From positions 23,748,747 through 23,812,746 of the forward strand of contig NC_135794.1 of the NCBI RefSeq assembly GCF_051106095.1: a DNA stretch of 64,000 nt, written 5' to 3'. The DNA comes from Pogona vitticeps (taxonomy: Eukaryota; Chordata; Lepidosauria; Squamata; Agamidae). Shown here in pieces: positions 1 through 42,860 of the stretch (within the stretch, counting starts at the first letter, position 1; every line of letters starts with the position of its first letter). The translations under genes and the position numbers were made by a program. The notes beneath the pieces were generated by a model. That model did not search any database and was not told the origin of the DNA. It saw nothing but the letters and a program-made list of their open reading frames with translations.

Positions 1-2229
1 GAGATTACGAATCCTCCCAAATCCAGCTTTCCACCTTTAAAAGAGCACATTCCCAAGACCTTCATTGATGCTGCTAAGATAATTGTCAGGCACTGTTCTC
101 AGGGCGAATGCGCTCCCCTCTTCTGTTTTAAAGCAATTGTGAGTAAATAATTTAGATAAATAATAAATTAAATAAATAATTTAGCCCCACCCATTAAATT
201 GGCTCCCACAGATTAACGAACGGACTGACTCATCTCGTTGGCTGACTTTTCCTTTAACGCAAGTTTATAGCAGAGAGCTTGTGTATCCGATAAGAAGAGG
301 GTATCAAAAAGAATAGTGTCTTCGTGACGGAGACAAGAGGGCCGACTGGTCTTTTTGTTTAATTTTGTTGATTTTAAATATTTTTTTTATCCTGCCTTTC
401 TCCTTTAAAAGGACCCTTAAAATTTAATCTGTATGCCACCTTCCTTCCCAAATTGGCACTCAAAAGTACCAAGTGTGGGACTCAGCCCAATGACATTTCA
501 GGATTGATCGAGGGAGCAGGTGGACGTATCGCAGGGTTATCTGTTTTTCCCTTTGAAACTGGTATATGGCAATAAGCAGGAGCAACAATAAATAAATAAT
601 CCACGAGCAGCAAAAGCGATGAAATAGCAGGTGCCAGATATTAGATGCCAACAGCAGAAAGAGAGGAGGGGAGAAACGGCCAAGATAAGTTCCTTCGGCC
701 ATTCCCGGACTCCAACTTTCAGATTCTGTGACACCGCGTGTTTATTTTTGAAGGATGTGCTTGCTTTGAGACGTAAGGGTTTCCAAACATCTCATCTGTG
801 TTCCATTGCATTTCTGGAATCATTTCTTTCATTCTCAAGGAATCCCGCGCAACAGCATTAAACGCAGATACAAATCCGTTTAGACTGAACCTTACAAGGT
901 GCCGCTCCTGTGCTCGTGTGTGTGGTTTCACAGAGCTAGCGCACAGCTGTGTTGTGATGTCTGCCACAAAAGAAAAATCCTTTTAAAACTACATGTTTGC
1001 ATTTGGAAACCAGAACCTTGATCAGGAGGAGGTAAAGTTCTAAAACAGAGAAAAATCCACAAATAAAAGCAGATAGTGGCAAAATCGTAGAGCAATGGAG
1101 GAGGAGGAGACCTGAAGAAATGTCTTTAGAGGAGCAGACGTATTTGGAAACTTTAGGGAAGGGAAGTGGTGGCCACAAAACACTTCCAACCCCACTAACG
1201 TTGTTTGTGCTGTATCCCTGTGGTTGAGCAAGTGTCTCCCTGCGGTCACTCTTGACCTCTAGGATGGGGTTTACTCCAGACTTCGAGAGAAAGTGTTGAG
1301 CCTTCTTATACAGAACATTTTCAATCAGCTATTTTAAATGAGCATGCTGAAACCATTTTTACAAGTTCCATCTACTGTATATAGCTTTGGGCAGGGACCT
1401 TTTCCTGCATTTTCCTGGCCAAATTTCCTTGATTGGTTGGACACTCTCCTCCTTCGGACCAGGGGTGGTTTGTCGAAGGGAGTGAACCGCTTTTAAAACC
1501 AAACTGGTGATGCTTTTTGGTACGGTCTGCATCTGCTGTGATGCGGCTTCCTCTCTTTTTCTGTTCCAGTTGGGGACCGTCATGGGGGAATGGCAACCTC
1601 GTCGATCCATTTCTTCAACCACCACCTTGCCTTCCGGTTTTCCAAAATGTCAACCTTAGGTTGCCATTTCTTACCTCTCGATTGTCCAAGGGGAAGTTTC
1701 TCCTCTGTTCTACTCTGGTGGAGACCAGTCGTTTGATTTAGATCTCGTTTCCCATGGCTTACGTACTTCTTTACTAAGGGGGGGGGGGAGAGAGAGAGAA
1801 ATATCTCTATCAGGATGCTGTATCTCAAGATATTTCACCTTGCTGGGGTTTTATCCTCTCCTGAGGTGGGGCCAGAAACCAGAAATCCACAGTAGCCACC
1901 TGCCAGGTGTGAAACACCCTCCCCGGGGAGCCCAACCTGGGGCCCTCTTAGGCTGTTTTTAAGCACAGTCAAGACTGTTTTGTCAGGTATGCTGTGCTTT
2001 GAAGTGTTTTCTTCCCTTCCTGTGATGTTTTAGCAGTCCTCACAATGCCTGCTTTTGGCCTCCAATGTTGTTCATCTGTTGCCGGTTTGGAGGGTGGATG
2101 GGGGTGTGGAGTGTGAAGGCACTTCTTTTGATTTTATTTCTATTTTTATTGTCTCTCGTCTTCTTCAGCTAAGGGCTCCTAATGTGACTGTGAGGTACAT
2201 AATGATGTCTTGTCATGAGGGAAGTGTCG

Positions 2230-3930
2230 CTGGCAGTGGCAGGTAGAAAAAAAATCCGGGTTCGGGACAGTAACGAACCATCCCCCACCCCACCACCCCC
2301 AAAATCCAAGTGTGTTTGTTATTTCATTGTTCTCGGGAGGGCTTTGTCGGCCCGTTTCCCTTGCCTCGGGCATCAAACTGGGCTGCGACAGCACGAAAAG
2401 AAGATGAATTCTGGTGATGCAGCATCCTCTCCATTTCCCGGGTGCCCCAAGGGTGGGTCCTGTGGCCTTTTTGGGGGGACGGTCGTCCCGCTCCTTGAAA
2501 CAGCTTCCCAATCCATCTCGGATTTTGAGAAACTGAGATGGGGGCGGCAATGAATTTGCCCATCGTCCACAGTTTGGCAGCCTCCGCAGGCACATGGGTT
2601 GGCTAGTAGTGGCTGTAGTTTCCTCGCTGGAAGGAGCCGCTTCGTCTTCTTTCCAAAGGAGGAAGAGTCCGAGGGGGCCCTTGGTGCCTCTGAACGCGCC
2701 TTCGCCATTTTCATGCCCGTCAGCCCGGGCTTCGCTCCTCCTTTCCTGTGATGTGTCAGGAGCCCCCCCCCCTCGGCGGCCAAACGCCTGGGTTCTCTCT
2801 CTTTCCTCCTTCCCTCCCACCCCTCCAAACCCCCCCCCTCGGCTCTGATGGCCACCCTTCGAAATGGCCGTCTCTCTCGGGCGCTCTTGTCGGTGCGCAC
2901 AAAGACCGGCTTCTTACACCACGGCTTGCAAGGAGGGGGGGCGGCATCAGGAGAGCCGGTTGGGCCCCCTTTCTTGAGGACTGGCAGCCCCCCCCACTTC
3001 AGAGACAGGGGGGGCGGGTTGCCTCCCATCAGCATCCAAAAGAAAAGCATCGGCTCACTGGGATGGGCAGGCGGGCCATTTTAACAGAAGCCGCCGCGGT
3101 CCTCCTCTCTCTCTCTCTCTCTCTCTTTTGTTCCTGGGTCTCCTGGAATTGGGGGGGGGGGGGGAGAGAGATTTTCCCCTCCTCCTCTTTTTCTTTTTCT
3201 TTCTTTTTTTAAAAATCCCCATCAAGGTCTCTGCTGACAAGGAGAGAAAGAGGGAATGGCTGGCGCAACAAAAGCCACGGGTAGCCATGGTGGGCGGGAG
3301 GCGCAGAGGGGGGGGCTGCTTCTTCCAGGAATTGGGGAAGAAGGGGAAAAAGGGGGGGCGGGTTTCGGACATAATGGCTGCTTTTCTCCCAGCGGTTTCG
3401 GGGAGGGGGGAATCGCAGCAGATTTCTTTTTCCCCGACTTGTCTAAAGAACAGGCCGTTTCCCGGTGGCGGCTCTCGGGAGAGGGTGGGGAAGGGGTGTC
3501 CGCAGAGTGGGGGAGTTGAGGGTTATTGGGGGGGCTCTCCCTCCCCACCCGCACCCCCACCCCTCCGTCATGTTGCTCTCCCTGCCGTGCACAGGCCACA
3601 CAAATATAAAGGGAGAGGTTCGCTTTGTCTGGTTAGGCCCACGTTATGGGGAGGAGAAGGGGGGCGGCATGCCTTCCCCCCCAAAACGCCCCCAACCAGG
3701 AGCTTCCTTCCTCCATTGCTGGACCCCTTGTCCTTGCAAAAAGGCGAGCCGCTTGTCACCCACTCCGTAGCCACACTTATTTCAGTGGTTTTAGGGTGGA
3801 AAAGGCCATTATTTTATCCCAAAATGTGGGGGGGGGAATATACTTTGCTGCTTGGTAGATGTCCTCTCCGATGCCCCCCTTTTTTTGTAGGGGCAGCCCC
3901 AGTGGCTCATCCCTCCACCCACCCTTAAGT
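2230..3930. other. GC-rich tract with dense G/C homopolymers inside HDGFL3 intron 1
   Basis: Many runs of 6-14 identical G or C bases on both strands, for example 14 G at 3151-3164, preceded by a CT dinucleotide run (about 3104-3126). Several groups of four or more G runs would fit G-quadruplex formation. The long open frames here on both strands are products of the low stop-codon density and are not supported as genes. An internal promoter or alternative first exon is possible, but I see no donor preceded by a plausible coding start. Confidence 0.5.
3104..3164. repeat. (CT)n followed by G14 run
   Basis: A CT-dinucleotide run, a short unique spacer, then 14 consecutive G at 3151-3164 and a GA run. 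A simple-sequence cluster. Confidence 0.85.
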
Positions 3931-4180
3931 TTCCTGTCTCTCCCAGCTGCACGGCACCCGAACCCATTCACACATGCGGCTCTAGGGGAAGCACAGCTGC
4001 AGAGAGGAGCCAGATCCAGGCATATTGTTCGGTCACACACACACAAACACAAACACACACAGCCTCCGCTTTCCAAAGAGACCCGCACCCCTTACATAAG
4101 GAATAGTCCCCACAAGGCAGTCCCCACCCCACTCCTCCCCAAACTGGGATGAAATGCAATCAGCGGCTTTCAGAAATTAC

Positions 4181-4392
4181 TGTGGGGCTGGGAGTCAGCC
4201 AGCAGCTGGTTGCACCTGGTGACGCAAGCCAGTTCAGAAGTTCAATTCCCCCACTGGGAGAAGAGCCAGCCTGGGTAGCCTTGGGCCAGCTGCACTGCCC
4301 CAGGGCGCCTCCAGTGGAAGGGAAGGGTAATGCACCTCTGAGTACTCTCTCTCCCTGGAAAAACCCTGGAAAGTCAGAATCCACTTGACTAG
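4181..4392 (+). mobile_element. tRNA-derived SINE with RTE/L2-like tail (squamate type)
   Basis: A tRNA-like head with a B-box-like segment (agttcaattccc) is followed by the body gcctgggtagccttgggcc and a degenerate tail, gtcagaatccacttgac. The same tail appears, in reverse, at the end of the LINE fragment at 50115-50415, suggesting a SINE-LINE pair. Recognised from recurring squamate genomic sequence, not from a database search. Confidence 0.6.
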
Positions 4393-4575
4393 TTATGAAG
4401 CCACAAGAACACCCTTCCCACTTACTGACATTTTGTGCTGCTAGTTTCTTCTTCTTGGCTTCTTCAGGGAGGGTCGATAAGAGACTTGTCTTACAACTTC
4501 GGCCTTCTCTGGAAATGCTGCTTTAAAAACAACCCACTGTCAGACCACCAAGAGGGCTAAACTCCGCACTCGGGG

Positions 4576-4597
4576 TGTGTGTGTGTGTGTGTGTTTG
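4576..4597. repeat. (GT)n microsatellite
   Basis: A short GT dinucleotide run about 75 bp upstream of HDGFL3 exon 2. Confidence 0.8.
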
Positions 4598-4672
4598 TGT
4601 GGCTTCTCCCATTTTACTGTCCTGCTGGCTGCGCCAGAGTTGACCGGCAGACGTCTGTTTTTTGCCCTACAG

Positions 4673-10998
<6,326 letters not shown>

Positions 10999-12900
10999 CC
11001 AACATTGGCTGCTGAGTATGAAGGGAAGACACAAGAAAATTTCGTGTTTGGTTGTCTAATATTCTTGGATTTGATAGAAGTCAGCACATCTGTTCATCAG
11101 CAGCATATCTGTATGCACATTTAGTCACATTCCTCCTCGTCGGCAAATGAGTTTTCAGCTCCCCTCTCCCCTCCCACCCACCCCCGTTTCCTTTTCTGAA
11201 CATTGTTTTATTTAATCGCACAACAACGCTCTTTCTTTCTGAAAAAGTGGGACATTCAACAGAATTGCCAGCATCCCCCAGTTTTTTAGGTACCATTCCC
11301 ATTGGCCCAAATAAAAGGCAAAGCCTATCCCCCCCCCCTTTAAAAAAATAAATAAAAATCAGTCCTGAATTTTGCCTTTCTTTTTAAAAAGGATAAAGAT
11401 AAATTTGCTCAGAAAATAACCGGTCTCTGGGCCCGAATCCCTCCATGCTGTTCGTCTTTACACACCATGCATTTTTTTTTTTTGGAACAACTTTATGTCC
11501 ATCCTTCCTTGTGTATTTTTTAAAAGTAAATAAATAAATCGTGGTTTAAAACCCAAGATAGCCACCTGGCAGCCCATAAGCTAGATCTGGTTCCCCGAAC
11601 CAATTTCATTCGGGACCACCCCACCCCACCCCACTGCCACACTCCCCCTCAAAAGTACAGTCAACCTAGGAGAAAAAATTTGCTTCCCATCTCATTGGTC
11701 AGGAAAAAGGAAAGCAAAAAAGAAAGAAAGAATATTTTCAAGTTGTAAGTAATAGGAGATAATTCCCATCTCTCTCTTTTTTGGATTTTGTACGCAATAT
11801 GTAGATGTACATATTTGTATGTAACTCAGCGCCTGGAGTCTGTTTTCTGTGAAGTCCTGACGTCAAGAGGGCACCAACTTTGTCCATCCTCGAGAAAGGG
11901 GAGAAAAACGGGCTTGTGTGCATCAAAAACTCTCCATCCTTTCTCTTCCTTCTAAGAACTGTCTGGAGATTCAAATCGGTCCCCTCCTATCCTATGGAAG
12001 TTGGACATCTCTGCTTTTAAAACCTGACAAAAATGTACTTGAGTTGCAATCCTACTCAAAAGGAAAAAAAAAGTCAATATTGTAAGAAAATACCTTTCTT
12101 TATTAGAAAATACCTAGCTAGCTATACTCTTAATACTTCTGAAGATCATGATGTAACGTAAATTTCTCTGACTTAGTTTCTATATGTGGAGTTTAGTGGA
12201 AGTCCTTTTCTGTTTTCTTTAGAAGAATACATGGAACTTTTTTCCCTCCCCCAAAAGGCCAAGACAAATTTGAACTCAAACTTGGTTTTGAACGCCTTCC
12301 GTATTTTTAAGCTTAACGGTGAGACGGGAGCCCTACGTGAAACGAAGCCCAGACTTATCCAGTTGGAAAGGAAAACCGGAAAGGCTTAAGAGGAAGAAAG
12401 GAAGAGGAAAAAAGGAAAAGATCCTTGTCATCATTTCGGTTTCGGTTTTTTCTACTTTCAAAACTAGACCTAGACGAGTAAGTAAGCATTCCAAAGTCCA
12501 TCATTCTGTGTACATTATTGTTGCTATTGTGAGTATAGAGAATTTTATTTATTTTTTAATGCCAGCTTTTATTGTGGAAACATATGGGTTTAGTCCGGTT
12601 TTAATCAATCCTTGTTAATGCTTGTCCTTGAAACATCTTTTTCGCGTACTCAAGGTTTGTAGTTGAAAAGTTTACTGTACAAAAAAAAAGGAAAAAAACC
12701 AAGGGGAAAAAATTCAAAAGAAAAATCCCACAAAAAAACTATTGTTTTTACAGAATAAATTTATTGGAATGTGTATCGGGAGTAAGGTTTGAGGTTGTAA
12801 GCAGCTACGTTAGCGTCGTATTTGGCTTCATACGTGTAATAATGTGAGGTATTCATGTAACTCGAGTATTAAAGCAACGCATTCTGTTAACACTGAGTTG
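10999..12900 (+). other. HDGFL3: HDGFL3 3' UTR (extent inferred)
   Basis: Directly follows the TAA at 10996-10998. AT-rich, with A and T homopolymers and several candidate poly(A) signals (AATAAA at 11347, 11351 and 12754; ATTAAA at 12866). HDGFL3 is known for a long 3' UTR. The true end cannot be set without transcript data. The open frames here are not supported as coding. Confidence 0.55.
12754..12765. terminator. Palindromic bidirectional poly(A) signal aataaatttatt
   Basis: A perfect 12-bp palindrome that reads AATAAA on both strands. It lies 1.76 kb after the HDGFL3 stop and 1.79 kb after the TM6SF1 stop, between two convergent genes, so it could serve both. Use is inferred only. Confidence 0.4.
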
Positions 12901-14455
12901 GTTCTAATAGAACGCCCAAATGCAAGGGAAAAATTTGGCTGTTTCTGTCCAGGCCCAAACAAAGGCTGTGTACATTTAAAAAAAAAAACAAATTCATTTG
13001 TTCCGTGGTTCTTGATTTATGACTAGTATTTCAAGTAGAGTCTGTGCAGGGCAGTGTCAGCTACTCACAAGAACAGAAATGAAGGGAGCTGTGTTAGCCC
13101 ACAGCAACAAACCAAAGGAAAACACCCACAGTTTGGGAAGTGTATTCTTATTAAGACCAACCACAATTCCCGCTTCTTGTTCGTTCGCAGAGGGCCACTT
13201 AGTTCTTGGCCAAAGTGCACGGAGCAGAAAAGGCAGGTCTCTGCCCTGATCAGGTTGCAGTTGGTTTCAGCTTTGGGCCAGGCAACCGTGGAAGGAGAGA
13301 AGGAGCAATATCGAGGAAGAAAGAGTGGGTGTCTGCAACGTTACATTAGGAGTATTCATTATATTCCAGTTTCTGATCAGCTGGGGGCAGGAAGGAAGGG
13401 CCAAATAGATTCAACTCGATACGAAACTCGTACAAAGCAGGCTGGGCGGGTAGAGAACCATTTAGAGCTGTCTAAAGCTGTTTAAATCTGCCTTCGGTTA
13501 CATTTGTAATTGGCTTGTGTGGCCAAAGCAGCTTAGCAAAGTATTCCATATGCTGCGGCTTTTATGCCTTTTGGTCTTGAGACGTTGACTTTGCAAAGAT
13601 GGAGCGCAGAAATGTGGCCGGACTCTCCCCCACCCCGCCACGCAAAAACCATCAAATAAAGAAAATGGGATTATTGTGAAAGGCCAGGAGTCACCTTCCC
13701 CTGCCATCCCACCTTCTCTCTTCATGGCGCTCCGAATACCCGGTTTTGTGGTGTGTTGTGGTCCTCCCTTACTCCAGTGAAGATGCCCTGGGGCAGAAAA
13801 TGTGCCCACTAGGCCAGCCAAGGGGCCCAACCTCATGATCTATTTAGGGGACTTGAGAGGTGTGCATTGGTACCTAGAAGGCAGAACCCTTTTCATGTTT
13901 CGTAAATTCGCGTCGGTGTCACGAATTTATGGTCTGCAGAATTTCTGTCTGCAGTTTTCCTCCTGCCACCTGACTAGGCTGAGATTTTTAAAAAATGGGA
14001 GCAGCTGCAAGGCGGCACACTTTTGCATGCCAGAAGTCGGTTTCCATCTGTACCAACGGCAATGCGGGTGTCGTGAAAACCCTCAAACAACTGGAGGAAA
14101 CGGTGCTTAGGATAGGGAGAGTCTGTTCCCATTTCATGCTGCACCGCCTTCAGCTCTGCCATGCGTTAAACCCATGGTAAAAAGACACCAGATTGCCATC
14201 AAGGTATGGTGGATGGAGCGTCAGGCCAAGATGCAGGCACCTTGGATTCTAACAGGAACCCACACTTTTGAACGTCTCACACACTTTTAAAACCCTGTTA
14301 GGCAGCAACTGGACACCACACAACCACACAAAGGAGTCCACCTCTTAAGGGGTTGCTTTCCAGAAATTCTCAGCTAACATCAAGGCGGCCTACTTGCGTT
14401 CTACTGGAATCCCATGAAAGCAAGGTCTCGAGAAGATCTATGAAAGGGAGAAGTC
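12901..14455. other. Spacer between convergent HDGFL3 and TM6SF1
   Basis: May be 3' UTR of either gene. I recognise no gene or repeat; short open frames here look like chance. Confidence 0.4.
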
Positions 14456-14461
14456 TTTATT
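14456..14461 (-). terminator. TM6SF1: Likely TM6SF1 poly(A) signal
   Basis: AATAAA on the minus strand, 92 bases past the TM6SF1 stop codon; the closest signal downstream of the stop. Confidence 0.5.
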
Positions 14462-14552
14462 CCCAGCCCTGGTGTGTAACACAAGGTCGTGAGACCTTCT
14501 TTCAGGAGGAACTGCACAGGATTTGTTAGCAGCAGTCCCATGACAGAAAATC

Positions 14553-30060
<15,508 letters not shown>

Positions 30061-32560
30061 GCGGGGGAGACAGGAAGGGGGAGCGGGGGTGGGGGAGGAG
30101 GAAGACCCAAAGGTGAGAGGGATGGACTCAGTGAAAGAAGCCACGGTGGCAAAGGGGCGGCAGGGCTGTGAAGGATGGGAACTAGAGGGGTGGGTATAAA
30201 TTCAATAAAAGTAAAGTAAGTAAGGCAATAACCAGATGATTCCTGACTGGATTGTGGGGGGGGGGGATGTGCTGCCCCTCAAATGCTGGAGTGGGGTCTC
30301 CCCTCCCCCCTCGGTCCTTGGTCCAGGATTCCCCTAAGGGTCTGCCCTACAAGTGGGTGCTTCCTGCCGCCTTCACACCAGATCCTTGTGGAACTCCTTG
30401 CCGGGCCGCAGGACAAGGAGCTGATCTGAAGGCAGCCTGAAGCCCCCTGTAAGAGGGGAATCCTGAATCTTGAAGTGGGGGGGGGGGAGCCTTTGTGGAC
30501 CAGGGTGGGGGGGGGGTACAGCCAGGATCGAAAGCTCACTCCAGATGAGATCAGACTCCCTGGGCATCTCCGAGCGGTCGGTCTCTACGGCCCTGCAAGG
30601 CTTGGCCGTCTTTCTCGCCAACACAGCATCTCTTTTGGCCCTGGAGGTCGTGAGCGAGGCCCGGACAGATCCGAGAGCCGTAGGGACGGGCCGGCTGTCT
30701 CGAGTCTGACTGAAGTTACAGGACACGGCAAAGCCAGACGATGGGAGACGGCAGGTAATGGGTTGGTCCTTGTCCCAACGGAGCCTTCTTGGCCCAAAGG
30801 AAAGCCACCCTCTCCAGCGTGAGCGGACTGCGGCGCGGTTCACCCAGGGCGAGAGGGAGAAGAGAATCCTGATGAACACAGAATTGATGCTGAAAAGATG
30901 CAGCTCCTGCTTCCTGGGGGCTCAACCTCACATTGGCCTGCTGTGTAATCTGAGAAAGGCCCTCCTGCTTCAGTAATTTTAACAAATCCATAAGGGAATG
31001 CTGCACTCCACAAGGATCCTTAAATAGGATCCCATTTCTCCTCTTTTGGGAGCATATCAAGGACCGGCAACCTGTTTCCCTGCAGGCAGATGTTTCTCCA
31101 TCACTTACGACAGTCTGTTGATGTTATTGTGTCTCTGTATGTGTGTATGTGTGACTGCCTGCCTATCTGTGGCTGTGTCTTAGTGCATTTTGTGGATTTT
31201 GGTGCATTTTAATATGTGTTTTCAACAAGAAATGCAAAGCAAAGCAAAAGCAAGAAGAAGAAGAAGAAGAAGAAGAAGAAGAAGAAGAAGAAGAAGAAGA
31301 AGAAGAAGAAGAAGAAGAAGAAGAAGAAGAAGAAGAAGAAGAAGAAGAAGACATTTGTGGCACATGGTCTACTTCCACAAAAGATTACAAATATACATGT
31401 CCGTCTTTGAAGTGCCAAAACTTTTTTTTCCTTGCTTTTTGTGTTTCTTGCTGAAATGCTTGCAAAGATGAACACTGCTCCAAATCTTAAAATTTTCTTT
31501 GCAGTTATTCCACCTACATTCCTGTGGCAGTCTGTAGACTGCAATAAACTCTCCACTGGTTATTGTCATCCACAGGACTTACTGGTGCAACATTTCCAGC
31601 ATGCTTACTGGGGGGCATAGACATATATAATTTTTAGCATAAAGCGGAGGGGCACAGATTTTTGTGTTCGGGAAACAGGGAGTTCAAAAAGAAGAAGAAG
31701 CTTCCCCACCATCCACACCAACTAATGATGCTAACATGCATCCACAGAGTGCCAAAATCACATTTTCCCTCCCTCTTAGAGAGTGCATTTATGGGAATCA
31801 TCACACACATAAGCAAGCAAAAGTGTCATGTTGCTGATTTAGGCAGAGCCGCTTTTCTCCACTGCCCTCCTTAATTTAAGAGATAAGGATGTGACCACAT
31901 TGCTGGTGGAAAAGAGCAGTGAAATGGGAACTGAGGAAGATTAAGGAAGAAAATGCAAAAGTAGGATTACAGTTGATCCTTGAGAAGCCCAAAATAATAA
32001 TCATAGAACGATTCCAAAACTTCAATGTTTAACCATGAAGAAACTGAAAGTGGCAAAGATTTTCTCAACCATGGTTCAGTTATTGGGGTGTTTATGATTA
32101 ATTCGAGATGTATTGTTAGAGGAGAGATTTGGGGGGGATATGTGGGACTACCAGAAGGACAGAGAAGTGGGGTGCCAGGTCAAATCAAGCCTGAAATTTC
32201 TGCAGAAGCTAAAATGACTAAGCTGAGGCTATTGTACTAGACCAGACTGTAAATGATTTAATTTATACAAATTCGAACAGGAACCAATCTTAATGTGTGT
32301 TTTAACACCTATGGGTTGCAGTGTTCACGTTGTGCATGCAACCCATGTGCCACATTATATTTTTGTTTTTATTACGGTTCATCGGCAATCTTTGAAACGT
32401 GATGTCCTTAAAAACCAGTGAAGAACATTTGGTTTTTCTTCTTCTTCTTCTTTGCTTCTCTGTTGATTTCTATGGGAGATCGCCGTCTTTCGCTCATGGG
32501 GATTTTGTATTGGAAACCTGGAAACGAACTTTCCGTAAAGTAGCGGGACGCCTCTTCTAC
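30061..32560. other. Spacer between divergent TM6SF1 and BTBD1
   Basis: Carries G-rich runs (about 30256-30266, 30477-30488, 30507-30515) and the perfect (AAG)33 array at 31252-31350. I recognise no gene; the 30.4-30.8 kb block is GC-rich and unclassified. Confidence 0.6.
31252..31350. repeat. (AAG)33 perfect microsatellite (GAA/TTC class)
   Basis: 99 uninterrupted bases, exactly 33 AAG units, between the TM6SF1 and BTBD1 promoters. Confidence 0.98.
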
Positions 32561-32987
32561 ATATTTGGTGTCTAGCAACACCTTGTCGATTGGGCGCATG
32601 CGCCCTGCGCTGTCATGAAGCCAAAGCTTGTTGAGTGCCGTAGTCCTGCGTAAAGCGCTCTCAACTGTGCGCCTGCGCAGAAGAACTCCGTCTCTCGTAT
32701 ATTTGAAGCAGCTCCGCCCAATGAGGAAGCTGAGGGGTTCTGTGCGCGCTTCCGCAGAAGGAGAGTGAGGAGCCCCTCCCCGCGTCGGCAAGAGAGAGGG
32801 GGGGCGGTGGGCAAGTGTGCGCCTGCGCAGAAAGATCTTGGTCGGGTTGTGTGGAAGAACGGCGCGGAGATGGGGGCGTGACGGCCTATCCCTGCGCAAG
32901 TGCGCCGGCGCAGAGAGAATTGCGGCGGGGAGGAGGCGTGGTCTCTCCCGGCGGGAGTGCGCCTGCGCCGGCCTGCGAGGAGGTGTC
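32560..32987 (+). promoter_or_regulatory. BTBD1: BTBD1 promoter with five NRF1-like motifs
   Basis: Within 395 bp of the ATG are five matches or near matches to the NRF1 palindrome (YGCGCAYGCGCR): GCGCATGCGC at 32594-32603 (exact core), TGCGCCTGCGCA at 32668-32679 and 32818-32829, TGCGCCGGCGCA at 32901-32912, and TGCGCCTGCGCC at 32958-32969. No TATA box is seen; this fits a CpG-island housekeeping promoter. Occupancy is inferred. Confidence 0.65.
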
Positions 32988-42221
<9,234 letters not shown>

Positions 42222-42860
42222 CTTTGAGTAACCAAGGTGGAGGAAGACCTTTTGATAAGAAAGAACTTACAGGAGATGTGAAATACTGTGAAACTTTGTA
42301 AATAATCACAAATGTGTTGTGAAACTGAAGTAATATACATGGGAGGTACTAAAAACAAGTATTCACTACTTCCAGCAGCAGTATGCGGCCAAATCGTTCT
42401 TGAACTAAAAGCTTCTTACTTGTATATAATAGGTAACTTCACCACTTTAAGTGTTCCACCTATAACCGGAGAGTGAGCAGAGTATTTGTATTTTCCCCAC
42501 CCTCGAGATCCCCTTCTTGCAGGATGCAGATGGCTTTGTTCTTGTACGGTGCAGTGAAATGGAACTGGCGTTCTTAAAAACTAAAGGCATTATGGGGAAA
42601 AAAACAGAACTAAGAATGACACAAATTGCATCTGTAATTGCACTCAGTATGGTGTACATACTGATAATCTTTTTTGTTGTGTACTGTTAACAGTGTTACT
42701 CAGAAGAAGTTGTATGAACTTATTCTTAAAATACCAAGTGAAGAACTGAAGATGTCTCATCTAGTTTTGGAAAGTACAAGTAAATCATAAATTTTGACTG
42801 GACACAGTTTATGCTTAAAAGAACTGTACTGTACTCTATTAAACATGGAGAGATGTTAAT
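42222..42860 (+). other. BTBD1: BTBD1 3' UTR (extent inferred)
   Basis: AT-rich sequence after the TAA, ending near an ATTAAA at 42838-42843, the best poly(A) signal seen. The segment gccaaatcgttcttgaacta near 42387 also occurs in BTBD1 intron 7 at about 41754, a short local duplication. Confidence 0.5.
42838..42843 (+). terminator. BTBD1: Candidate BTBD1 poly(A) signal
   Basis: ATTAAA about 620 bases after the stop codon. Confidence 0.4.

Larger units (their letters stand above)
1..4672 (+). other. HDGFL3 intron 1 (3' part)
   Basis: Non-coding as far as I can see. It holds an AT-rich patch (about 120-185), a SINE-tail fragment (366-425), a G9 run followed by GA repeats (about 1779-1799), a GC-rich tract with many G and C homopolymers (about 2230-3930), a CA-rich patch (about 4035-4062), a SINE (4181-4392) and a GT run (4576-4597). 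No match to HDGFL3 exon 1 was found, in keeping with the very long first intron of this gene in human. Confidence 0.7.

Noticed and set aside
2179-3928. Several overlapping frames of 100-266 codons on both strands
   Set aside because: Low-complexity Pro/Gly/Arg products from G/C homopolymer runs; no domain, no splice support, frames shift at homopolymers.
2230-3930. HDGFL3 exon 1 inside the GC-rich tract
   Set aside because: No sequence coding for the conserved N-terminal PWWP start could be found in any frame.
13054-13485. 143-codon frame between HDGFL3 and TM6SF1
   Set aside because: No homology recognised, no codon-level support; plausible chance frame or 3' UTR.
31163-31471. Poly-Arg, poly-Lys, poly-Ser and poly-Phe frames
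   Set aside because: Direct translation of the (AAG)33 array.
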